A stretch of DNA of 64,000 bases from Lachnospiraceae bacterium. GTDB taxonomy: Bacteria > Bacillota > Clostridia > Lachnospirales > Lachnospiraceae. How positions within the stretch are numbered: the stretch's first letter is position 1; each line of letters starts with the position of its first letter. Under the pieces are notes generated by a model. That model did not search any database. It saw only the letters and a list, made by a program, of their open reading frames with translations, and had not been told where the DNA came from. Position numbers and translations under genes: made by a program. Of the stretch, positions 9,901 through 16,889 are shown in pieces. Where the stretch lies: contig SVEA01000017.1 of the NCBI GenBank assembly GCA_015057615.1, positions 1 to 64,000 of the forward strand, written 5' to 3'.

Positions 9901-11345
9901 TCTATCTTTGCTTGCAGCTGCCCGAGTATTTGCTTTAATTCCTGAGCCTCTTTTTGCTCCCCGGCTTCCTTCTGCGTTAAGCTCATAAGCTCGTCCTGTT
10001 TCGAGAGCAATAGCTCCTCCTGCTCCTTAAGATACTGTCTGTGCTTATCAAGCTCTTCTTCATAATAACATCTAAGGTTATAGCCCAATTGGTTTCTCTC
10101 CGGCAGCAGGTCCTTCTCCTGCGTCCTTAATATCTCCAGCTTATTTTCCAGTAACAGAACCTCACCGGAGCAATCCTTATACTCCTCATATAATCCAGCA
10201 CATTCTATGGTATGCAGCCGGAAGGTCAAAGAATCGATTTTTCTCTGAAGTTCTTCCTTTTCCCTCTCCATTTCTTTTTGCTCTTTGGATAAAAGTTCCA
10301 TCTCGTCCACAAGACAATAATGCTGATAGGAAGCCTCTTCATAACGTACCGATTGCAAATTATGCTCTAATAATGCCAGCTTATCCCCAAGTACAGCGCG
10401 CTCTCCGATCTTTTCCTCTAGCAGGGAATAAAGGGAATTTCGAAGAAATGCAATCTTTTCTTCATATTGCAGCTTCTCCTGTCTGGCAAGATTAAACTGT
10501 ACCGCACTTTCCCGAATAATATCGGCATCCGATTGAAAGGATAGAATCGTTTCCTTCCGCTCTATCTTGGACTGATTATCCTTGTATTGAAGAATAAATT
10601 TATGGATGATGCTTGCAAATTCCCTCATCCTATTCTCTTCCTTATTCAATTTACTCTCCACAGCGGATAGGAACCATTTTTCTACTAATCCGGCCTCATC
10701 CTTGGCATCCTTAAATAGCTCTGACAAGCCGGATTCCTTCAGATTTATCTTCTTAATAATTGCTTCCCATTCCGTATGATTAATCTGAAATTCCTTCAGG
10801 TGGTCAAAATATTTCTTCTGCTGGGCAGACTGGTTCAAATCAAAATACTGAAAATTCAGGCCCATCTCCCGCTTTGTTTCCTCAAATAGCAGCTTGCAGG
10901 CATTAAAGCCCTTTAGCCTTTTGACCTTACCATCCGTCTCAATCACAGGAAAATTGTGAATATCGAAGGGGTTCGGTTCCTTATACTCATGAACAAAATT
11001 CACAATATCCAGTTCCTCCCTGGAATCTTCCTCCGAAGCCTGTTTTTGGCGAACCATCATTCCCACAAGGACATATCCTGCCCCTCCGTCCAGAACCCAT
11101 TCCGTCAGTAGAAAGGTAGGCCGGTTGGTTGTAAAAAAGCTTGCGAAGGCACGATCCGTGGTATCCCGGTACCGTTTTCTGACAAAAGGAGCAATCATCA
11201 TCTGGACCAGGACCGACTTGCCACCGCCATTTTGCAGGGACAAGAGGGTACTGTCTCCATCAAAGCAAAAGGTTTCGTCTTCCATTCGCATCGTATTATT
11301 ATTATAATTAAGATTAATCGCCCGAAAACAGTTGATCTTACTCAT
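6918..11345 (-). CDS. jetC: Wadjet anti-plasmid system SMC-like ATPase JetC
   Basis: A 1475-residue SMC/MukB-like ATPase, the DNA-translocating engine of Wadjet, which extrudes and cleaves small circular plasmids. The N-terminal head has Walker A in LQNGGGKSVL (about residues 37-46). Two long coiled-coil arms, very rich in Glu, Lys, Gln and Leu, flank a hinge-like globular region around residues 560-720. The C-terminal head shows the ABC signature NSGGEGFLSAF (about 1343) and Walker B VLVMDNPF (about 1380). Its start overlaps the jetB stop by eight bases, implying translational coupling. It is last in the jetD-jetA-jetB-jetC operon. The length and head motifs fit JetC; MukB and MksB relatives are excluded by the neighbours. 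Confidence 0.93.
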   Translation of the reverse strand: MSKINCFRAINLNYNNNTMRMEDETFCFDGDSTLLSLQNGGGKSVLVQMMIAPFVRKRYRDTTDRAFASFFTTNRPTFLLTEWVLDGGAGYVLVGMMVRQKQASEEDSREELDIVNFVHEYKEPNPFDIHNFPVIETDGKVKRLKGFNACKLLFEETKREMGLNFQYFDLNQSAQQKKYFDHLKEFQINHTEWEAIIKKINLKESGLSELFKDAKDEAGLVEKWFLSAVESKLNKEENRMREFASIIHKFILQYKDNQSKIERKETILSFQSDADIIRESAVQFNLARQEKLQYEEKIAFLRNSLYSLLEEKIGERAVLGDKLALLEHNLQSVRYEEASYQHYCLVDEMELLSKEQKEMEREKEELQRKIDSLTFRLHTIECAGLYEEYKDCSGEVLLLENKLEILRTQEKDLLPERNQLGYNLRCYYEEELDKHRQYLKEQEELLLSKQDELMSLTQKEAGEQKEAQELKQILGQLQAKIDAFNQEESDFNKRYGTNLERNILRVYEEGTLEVRRVHLKDTLEDIQRTLTQLKSRKEQTDESITSCSRDMEDGNAMAGELKQQRMHQKERLSGYEAQLEARRIILRFIGLGEEDLFQSQTIGEVFERKLEELGRAKRTLERKKEELEEEFRKLESGKMLELPKEFSELLNDMDVSYVYGMDWLKKNGNSAAVNQAFVKQNPMLPYSIIMSAKELKHLAAGQIDFYTSFPIPIIKREDLTFRHSEEVNCVYEMNKISFFVMFNHHLLDEKALKELLDRKQSETHKVNKLLEQKEEEIKEYEDKYNEIKYQTVTEDVYKNCITKLETLHQTIAETEEALNRLRNKKESLQRQQRELSNEIDYNNQQELTLKNQIQDFEKLYQQYEDYLENRKQSEQITGDLEVLDRNIGECRQRIGEINQFIRDAAANRERGNIRLEDLQRKVNEYQTYQTGERLSKDIEDIEARFEALTKKISDDQLQLEENLKRAKDRFEKKQTQLLDKEALYNLAEQDYKEVKADSFLEREIRKEKSSQEDKSRKLQKEYNKISTNIAVLQNKIMDGKMQLEEKFEKTKPIPRDRIIDLEFKKRAKLISADIVKEEGHVKSCEEKIQSYEDNLSNLAEFEDFTTDKTFTFEDELSGTEKNNLRELSRKELVNFRGRLVRDYRKSNEVQDNKREVLRKCLDSIARKKNYEEEFFKRPLETMLQLIGEPQGVLEQLTIILSSFHALLEKLEVDIAMVEKEQQKVIEMLLDYICEIHKNLGKIDRNSTITVRDRSIKMLKIKLPEWEEQESVYQLRLRDFMEELTMRGLQRLSENENIEEMIGAHVTTKNLYDTVVGIGNVGIKLYKIEAQREYPITWAEVAKNSGGEGFLSAFVVLSSLLSYMRREDTDLFYEREEGKVLVMDNPFAQTNAAHLLKPLMDVAKKNNTQLICLTGLGGESIYNRFDNIYVLNLMDSGLQKDIQYLKGEHIKGEKSILTVRASQIKVEEMEQMELLF

Positions 11346-12051
11346 CCTCAGTCACCCCCAGAACCCGCATAACCCGGTTATAGTTATTCTTATTCAATAA
11401 ATTAAAATCCATAAAATGATCCAGCTTCTTCGTTGTCTTAATCATTTCATCCGCTTCAATGTAATCAATCAGCCCTTGCTTCTGCAAAAAGGTCAGAATC
11501 GTGTGCAGAAAGCCCTCCTTGGTTGTCTTCTGCCTGGAACCCCTGTCATCACTGCGCAAAGCTTCAAAGGCTTCCAGCATATTGGAAAAGGCAAGCCCCC
11601 CCTGCTCATCCTCCCCCGATTGATTGGAGACGCCTTCCCTTAACCGCTCCGCGATACAATTCATCAACTCCCCCACCTTCATGAAGTCCCTGGTCTTACT
11701 GGAGCTGCTCTGCCCGTCATAGAATTCTACCAGCAAGGTTAAAATTACAAATTGGGATAGGTAATAATCCTTATCCGTAGCCGTAGATTTACATAAAGTG
11801 GATTTGAGCAATGCCTTGGAGAAGCCCAAAAAATCATTGTCCTCCTTCGGTATCAGATAAACCACATTGCCATACCGTTCAATATTGCTTTCAGCCGCTT
11901 CCCCCTGGCGTTTTACGAGATTCATGATCGCTTCGTTTTCCGTATATGCCCGGTAAAGATCTAATTCCTCTTCTTCTTTTAATTCCCGGTATTGCAGCAG
12001 ATAATAAAATATCCTCTGACTCGCCGTAATATCCTCCAATTCATAAGCCAT
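11338..12051 (-). CDS. jetB: Wadjet accessory protein JetB (DUF6063-like)
   Basis: A 237-residue protein playing the kleisin-partner (KITE-like) part of the Wadjet condensin complex, linking JetA to the JetC heads. The sequence is two helical winged-helix-type blocks, one starting ASQRIFYYLLQYRELKEEEE and a second ending KQGLIDYIEADEMIKTTKKL. These match the DUF6063 pattern I associate with JetB of the non-type-I systems. GGAGAG lies at a normal distance before the ATG. The stop overlaps the jetC start, and it sits 116 bases after jetA with two hairpins in the gap. No catalytic motif is expected or seen. Confidence 0.8.
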   Translation of the reverse strand: MAYELEDITASQRIFYYLLQYRELKEEEELDLYRAYTENEAIMNLVKRQGEAAESNIERYGNVVYLIPKEDNDFLGFSKALLKSTLCKSTATDKDYYLSQFVILTLLVEFYDGQSSSSKTRDFMKVGELMNCIAERLREGVSNQSGEDEQGGLAFSNMLEAFEALRSDDRGSRQKTTKEGFLHTILTFLQKQGLIDYIEADEMIKTTKKLDHFMDFNLLNKNNYNRVMRVLGVTEDE

Positions 12052-12106
12052 ACTTACTCTCCATTCTGCTGAAACACCGCGATTTAAGCATCAGCACAAA
12101 TTTGCA

Positions 12107-12157
12107 AGCGAATTGTTTATCAATTCGCTATGTGAAAATTGTCTTTTATTTTCACAT
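12107..12157. repeat. Double-hairpin intergenic element between jetA and jetB
   Basis: Two adjacent perfect hairpins: AGCGAATTG/CAATTCGCT (12107-12129, five-base loop) and ATGTGAAAA/TTTTCACAT (12130-12157). The same two-part design, GCGAATT palindrome then a GTGTAAAA/TTTTACAC hairpin, recurs at 44740-44775 between hsdR and the RhuM gene. This suggests an intergenic repeat family that could set stoichiometry by mRNA processing or attenuation. Confidence 0.6.
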
Positions 12158-12167
12158 TACTCCCAAT

Positions 12168-13769
12168 TTATTCTATCCGAAACATAACATTACTGCATCG
12201 TATCTTTTTCATCTGTCCACTCTCACTGGGTATATTTAGAAATTCAACCACCTCTCCATCCGTTCTGGTTACCTCCAGAAGCTTTAGCCTTTTGAATTTT
12301 TCATTCTCTTCTACCAGCTCCAGCAGACACAGATTGATCTGGAAGTCCCTGACCGAATCCGCAAAATGCTCATCCCGCTCTTTCCGGAGGTTATCAAAAA
12401 TAAACACTCTATTTTTAATTAACTCTACCATAATCTCTCGAAAAATTTCCAGATTAGGAATCAATAATTCTCTGTCCTCTTCTGTCAGAGCACTTTTAAG
12501 CTCCTGCAACGAAAGCTCCCGATGCAAAACGGTATATTTTAGAATACAAAGTAAGCTGTCCTTATATACCCTTAGCTTTTTCTCCAGCTTTTTCCTTTGT
12601 TCGTTTCTCCATGCCTCATCATCAAAATCCTCTAAATCTTCCGCTTCTTCAAGTTCCCTTGCCCTAATGCTTTTCTGATATTCAAAAGCTTTCCCGACAT
12701 GATAGGTCTTGTCCATTTCTCTGTTGAATAAGGGGCGCAGAAAGATATCCAGCTGCTCCAGATGTTTTGCATCTTCTAAAATAGGACGATACAACTCATT
12801 ACGGAAGGAAAACCGTTTAATCAAAGACATCTGCGATAGGGCTTCTAGTTCTTTCGTATACATGGATTTCAGATCAAAGTGGGTGGACAAAATCTTCTGA
12901 TACTCATCCAGCGCCCGGTTAATGTATCCTTCTATTATCTTAAGATTTTTCAGGTTACCGGCTTCCTTATCCTCCAGCTTTTCCACATGAATGTCCTGCT
13001 GCTCCAGGCCCTCCACCAGTTTTCTGACATGCTCACGATAAGCGCCGAATTTCTTCTTCGTGTCGTCAATCGTTATCAGGTTATCATCCAAAATCCGGCT
13101 GTATTCCGAAACGGTAAACTGCAGCGCATTCTGCCTGATTTTTCGCATCGCCTCCTGCATCCTCTGAAGCTGGATACGAAGCAGATTAAAAATATTCTTG
13201 ATATCATCCACTGCTTTATCATAACTGGCCTTCTCCATATGAAGCTTAAAGATCATTTCATGAACGGTAAGCTTCATGTTGCTCTCTATTTCCAAGGTGG
13301 ACAACATAAGATTATACCCATCCTCCGTCAGATAGTAGGAGGTTCTTCTGACATCCTCATTGATATAGATAATCTTATTGGCAATAAAGCTGATATGTAT
13401 CTCCTGATATTGACCTTTCTCATAATCAAAGCCCTGAAAATACATTGCCCTTCCATCATCACAAAGAATAACATTTACAATGAAATCTCCCAGCCCTTTG
13501 CACTGGTCATAGGATATTTGCTTTTTAAACCATTTCATATTGATGGTGTCAATAAAATTACCGATATCGTCTATGGTACAGGACTCGTCCTTTAAAGACT
13601 GCTCCATAATATATAATAAAACAGAGAATATCAGATTCGTCTGTTCATATAGCATATTAAAGCCATACTGCTTCCAGGTTCCCTTTTGTATACTGTTTTT
13701 AAAGAGCAGACCATAGGAACCAATACTCTTCATTCTCTTTGTAAAATCATTTAAAAAATCCAGATCCAT
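12168..13769 (-). CDS. jetA: Wadjet protein JetA (DUF5716-like)
   Basis: A 533-residue mostly helical protein, the kleisin-like subunit that closes the JetC ring. The N-terminal third is compact and hydrophobic (LFKNSIQKGTWKQYGFNML), the middle is coiled coil, and the C-terminal part is charged, with an acidic EEAEDLEDFDDEAW segment. This matches the Firmicutes JetA/DUF5716 type rather than the DUF3375 JetA of type I systems. AGAGG precedes the ATG. It follows jetD by 78 bases and precedes jetB by 116, all on one strand. The assignment rests on overall pattern and on the clear JetC and JetD neighbours. Confidence 0.82.
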   Translation of the reverse strand: MDLDFLNDFTKRMKSIGSYGLLFKNSIQKGTWKQYGFNMLYEQTNLIFSVLLYIMEQSLKDESCTIDDIGNFIDTINMKWFKKQISYDQCKGLGDFIVNVILCDDGRAMYFQGFDYEKGQYQEIHISFIANKIIYINEDVRRTSYYLTEDGYNLMLSTLEIESNMKLTVHEMIFKLHMEKASYDKAVDDIKNIFNLLRIQLQRMQEAMRKIRQNALQFTVSEYSRILDDNLITIDDTKKKFGAYREHVRKLVEGLEQQDIHVEKLEDKEAGNLKNLKIIEGYINRALDEYQKILSTHFDLKSMYTKELEALSQMSLIKRFSFRNELYRPILEDAKHLEQLDIFLRPLFNREMDKTYHVGKAFEYQKSIRARELEEAEDLEDFDDEAWRNEQRKKLEKKLRVYKDSLLCILKYTVLHRELSLQELKSALTEEDRELLIPNLEIFREIMVELIKNRVFIFDNLRKERDEHFADSVRDFQINLCLLELVEENEKFKRLKLLEVTRTDGEVVEFLNIPSESGQMKKIRCSNVMFRIE

Positions 13770-13847
13770 AATAACCTCTATTCTGCCGTAACATTATAAA
13801 TTTACACATTGCAAACTTACTGCATGGAAAATCTTTATATAAAGTTC

Positions 13848-14849
13848 TTAAAAATCTTTCCTCTGAAGTATCTCTTGCGGAATATAGCTGTTTTGCTCTA
13901 ATAAATGCTTCATCTGTTCCTGTACCTTGTTTGAAAAATAGGAGAAAAACTCGATACCGATATTACGATTCTGCCCTTCCTTCATATCAGGCAATTTGAT
14001 CCGGTCAGCCTTATTAAGCATAGCTTCATAGGCAGTACAGAACGGTTTTAGCTTAACCTTGTCCCGAAAATTTTCCTGCAGAGTTTCATAGATGAGAATC
14101 CCTTCATAATCCAAATCACCAAAATATAATATTTCATTTTTCTCATCATTTAAATATGGCTCTACGCAAAATGTAAAATCCCGAAACGACTTATGAATAC
14201 TCTTTCCGGCGCCATAAATCAGCGTCCCTATCTCTTCCCCTAAGATCCTCGAATTGTTTCCCAGTAAATGCTTTCTCATACTATAGAAGGTATCCTTATT
14301 CTCTAAGATAAGTATTTTCTGCGGTACCCTTTTATGATGAGAATAATAAGCCAGGGGCTCCGTCGTATCATAAACATTTATGTCTTCCGGTTTCAGACCG
14401 AGGTTTTTCAAAATCCGGATCCCGCCTTCTCTGTTCAGAAATTTCTCCCTGCCCCAGATCTCAAAGCTCCGTTCGTTATATGATACCGCCTCTTTCAGGC
14501 ATTCTTTATGCTCCTTAATAAAATCATTTAATAATAGCACAAACAGCCTATCCTTTAGATAGGCTTCTAAGTTTCCCATATAATAGTCATTTTTTAGAAT
14601 TGGAACCAATTGATACATCAGTTCCTCCTGATAGGCGCTATAGTCCTTAGATGGCCGATCGATGCGGTATCTCTGATAAAGAGCCGGTTTTTTCCCGTTA
14701 AGCCCGGAGCTCTTAATCGGTGAAATCAATCCTTTCCCAGTCAGATCAGACACCAGTTCAACCAAGCCGGCATAGTTTTGAACTCTCATAAAATCTTGAA
14801 GATCTTCTATTGCAATTTTGTTTTTCGGAAAATCAGTTATCTTTCTCAT
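13848..14849 (-). CDS. jetD: Wadjet nuclease JetD (DUF2220, Toprim-like)
   Basis: A 333-residue subunit that cuts plasmid DNA once JetABC has extruded it. The N-terminal ~150 residues form a winged-helix-type DNA-binding region. The C-terminal half has Toprim-like acidic motifs: ILILENKDTF (about residue 175), the core YFGDLDYEG (about 243), and the DUF2220 closing segment with NIGIEFFSYF. AAGGA precedes the ATG. It is the first gene of the operon here, whereas the well-studied type I Wadjet ends with jetD. The region just upstream is a decayed toxin-antitoxin remnant. Confidence 0.88.
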   Translation of the reverse strand: MRKITDFPKNKIAIEDLQDFMRVQNYAGLVELVSDLTGKGLISPIKSSGLNGKKPALYQRYRIDRPSKDYSAYQEELMYQLVPILKNDYYMGNLEAYLKDRLFVLLLNDFIKEHKECLKEAVSYNERSFEIWGREKFLNREGGIRILKNLGLKPEDINVYDTTEPLAYYSHHKRVPQKILILENKDTFYSMRKHLLGNNSRILGEEIGTLIYGAGKSIHKSFRDFTFCVEPYLNDEKNEILYFGDLDYEGILIYETLQENFRDKVKLKPFCTAYEAMLNKADRIKLPDMKEGQNRNIGIEFFSYFSNKVQEQMKHLLEQNSYIPQEILQRKDF

Positions 14850-14880
14850 AACAATTCCTTATCGGATGTTTTCCTATATA

Positions 14881-15141
14881 TTAACATAAAACTCTCAAAT
14901 ATGCCAGCTGTTTCTCTGCTTTATCCGTTCGCAATATTTTATATTTCATCATTTTCCTTTCGTGTAATGATGCATGAAGATCACCAAACGAATCCTGTAT
15001 CAATGCTACCCGTCCATTTTTAACATCATCATCCGCTTCTGCAAGTGTTTTGAGTAATTCCAGCTGAAATTTCATATGATAATAATCCTTTTCATTATAG
15101 TGATTTCTTAAATCTGCTGAAGGTCTGATTGCTACTCCCAT
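14881..15141 (-). pseudogene. Decayed YefM-type antitoxin fused to truncated RelE/ParE toxin
   Basis: The 86-codon frame is a collapsed toxin-antitoxin module. It begins like Phd/YefM antitoxins (MGVAIRPSADLRNHYNE), skips the usual ~30-residue middle, and resumes with the conserved antitoxin tail LAEADDDVKNGRV and LHERK. It then runs without a stop into the start of a RelE/ParE toxin, MKYKILRTDKAEKQL, which stops after ~22 residues. In intact modules the antitoxin TGA overlaps the toxin ATG; here an AAAA run at the junction (GGAAAATGATG) puts both in one frame, consistent with a one-base insertion. The toxin catalytic core is gone, so it should be inactive. Confidence 0.7.
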
Positions 15142-15278
15142 GGTATCGCCTCTCTTCGATACGTTTCATAGTCAAATCATACCATAACACGGCTGTATCA
15201 TCCATTGATTACTTTGATTATTTTGAATGCATATTGTTTTACTTAATAAGTGAATCCTTTTCGTTACGAAAAAAGTGA

Positions 15279-15303
15279 TGTATGAAGTCACATCATTCAT
15301 ACA
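15279..15303 (-). terminator. Terminator downstream of chitinase
   Basis: Eight-base arms TGTATGAA/TTCATACA with a nine-base loop. On the minus strand they are followed closely by TTTTTT, about 80 bases past the chitinase stop. Confidence 0.6.
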
Positions 15304-15380
15304 CCATCTTCTTTATAATATATTGTATTTCTACTTCATTCTATCGGTATCTTTCTTTCGGCTTCTACTCTTTTGGCACA

Positions 15381-16787
15381 TCATTGTGCTTGCCAAAGAG
15401 CAGGAACATTAGAAGGTTCCCAGCCGATTAATGAAGTATGTGCCTGTATACATTTGTAATTTTTACCGCTATAGGAAACGATCTCTCCTGCCTTATATGC
15501 AGTATTCGGAGCCCATGCCGGATAGTTACCTTCAATATTAATTGTATAAATAGCACTTGCTATTGCGGAATCATACATTCCAGGCGCTGTAGCATAGGCT
15601 TTAATGGTAGTATTCGAAGATACATTAATTGGGCCGGAGTAAACAGGTGAATTGGAATTTGGTGTGCTTCCATCCGTAGTGTACCGGATTACTGCTCCAC
15701 TCGTAGCACAGGAAATCGTTACGCTCTGAGCCGAGTTATAGGTTCCCCCTGCCGGACGAAAGGTTGGCGTTACCACTGTCTGCTGCTGACCGCCTCCACC
15801 TAGTGAATTAAGATGCGGTTTGACCGTATTGGCAAAATTATAGCCGTTAGAAGCGTCCCAGTTAATTGACCATGTCATAGCACCGCGAATCGTGGGATAT
15901 GTCTGAGGCGGCTTAAATGATCCCGCATTGGACCCGTTATACAAACAATCAATCGCTGCATTCACAACGGATGGCGATACATATCCGCCGCCGGCTCCGG
16001 ATGGAGAAGCCGGCAGACCAAGACCTACCTGATCCGGGCGCAGTCCATTTTCAAGCTGGATCGTCGCAAGTGCAGTAAGAAAATCCTCATTTCCCTGTGA
16101 ATATATTTTTCCGTCATACCCAAGCATCGAACCAGAATTATAATACTGGGTATTGACAATGGTAAGTATATCTTTAATGTTCAAAGCCAATTGGAAATAA
16201 GTGCTTTGTGGAGACTGCATGTATAATGTTTCCGGAGCCATGGTTATAATTAAATCGGCTCCTGCTTTTGATGAAAGCGAGTGTAAAGCCGATGCCATAT
16301 AAGTTGGGTCTACTCCATTCTCTAAGTCAATATCCACACCATCAAACCCATACTCTGTCATCAGCGAATAGACGCTGTTAGCAAAGTTAGTTGCAGCATT
16401 GGAATCAGCAACTCTGACCGTACCGTTCTGTCCGCCGACAGAGATAATAACCTTCTGACCGCGCGCTTTCGCTGCAGCTATATCCGATATAAACTGAGAT
16501 TTTGTATAGCCGCCAAGTGCTGATGATAACCCGGAATCCAAAGTAAAATCAACAGCTCCCGGAGTACTTGTAGCATCGGCAAATGCAACCGCAATAATAT
16601 CATAAGCCACCGGAACATCGCTAATACGCAGACATTTTGCACCGTTATTGAAGTTCTGCCAATAGCCGGTCAAAAGATGTGTGGGCAGTCCGCTTTCTGC
16701 TTTTGAAGTAATTGGTGAAAATCCCATAGTTACTACTGTTATCATCAGACATACCAAAAGAAAAGCCAATATTTTTTTACCTTTCAC
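15381..16787 (-). CDS. Secreted GH18 chitinase with CHB_HEX and CBM5/12 modules
   Basis: A 468-residue extracellular endochitinase. Residues 1-30 are a signal peptide. The GH18 barrel spans ~35-330 with the active-site motif DGVDIDLE (catalytic Glu ~156) and the SVGG strand at ~117. It has LE where the larger chitinase has WE, a feature of the ChiD/bacterial class close to fungal class III. One chitobiase C-terminal-like (CHB_HEX_C_1) module follows (about 340-415, TDGSTPNS), then a CBM5/12 chitin-binding module at the end (YKAGEIVSYSGKNYKC, GWEPSNVPALW). The start is a GTG after GGAGG. It lies 102 bases downstream of the larger chitinase, separated by a hairpin. A 53-base piece of this gene recurs at 56839-56891. 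Confidence 0.94.
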   Translation of the reverse strand: MKGKKILAFLLVCLMITVVTMGFSPITSKAESGLPTHLLTGYWQNFNNGAKCLRISDVPVAYDIIAVAFADATSTPGAVDFTLDSGLSSALGGYTKSQFISDIAAAKARGQKVIISVGGQNGTVRVADSNAATNFANSVYSLMTEYGFDGVDIDLENGVDPTYMASALHSLSSKAGADLIITMAPETLYMQSPQSTYFQLALNIKDILTIVNTQYYNSGSMLGYDGKIYSQGNEDFLTALATIQLENGLRPDQVGLGLPASPSGAGGGYVSPSVVNAAIDCLYNGSNAGSFKPPQTYPTIRGAMTWSINWDASNGYNFANTVKPHLNSLGGGGQQQTVVTPTFRPAGGTYNSAQSVTISCATSGAVIRYTTDGSTPNSNSPVYSGPINVSSNTTIKAYATAPGMYDSAIASAIYTINIEGNYPAWAPNTAYKAGEIVSYSGKNYKCIQAHTSLIGWEPSNVPALWQAQ

Positions 16788-16840
16788 ATGAATACCTCCA
16801 TTTTTTTATCAATTTTATAGATGCGTTTATTTTTTTCGTC

Positions 16841-16877
16841 TACAGAGCAGCTTATAATGCTCTTAAGCTGCTCTGTA
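16841..16877. terminator. Strong hairpin between the two chitinase genes
   Basis: A perfect 14-base inverted repeat (TACAGAGCAGCTTA and its complement, nine-base loop) starts 13 bases past the stop of the upstream chitinase. On the minus strand it is followed by A-rich, not T-rich, sequence, so it is not a textbook terminator. It may stabilise the upstream message or set the ratio of the two enzymes. Confidence 0.55.
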
Positions 16878-16889
16878 ATATGGGGTTAT

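Noticed and set aside
12139..12678. 179-codon plus-strand frame rich in Ser and Phe
   Set aside because: Antisense shadow of the jetA coiled-coil region.
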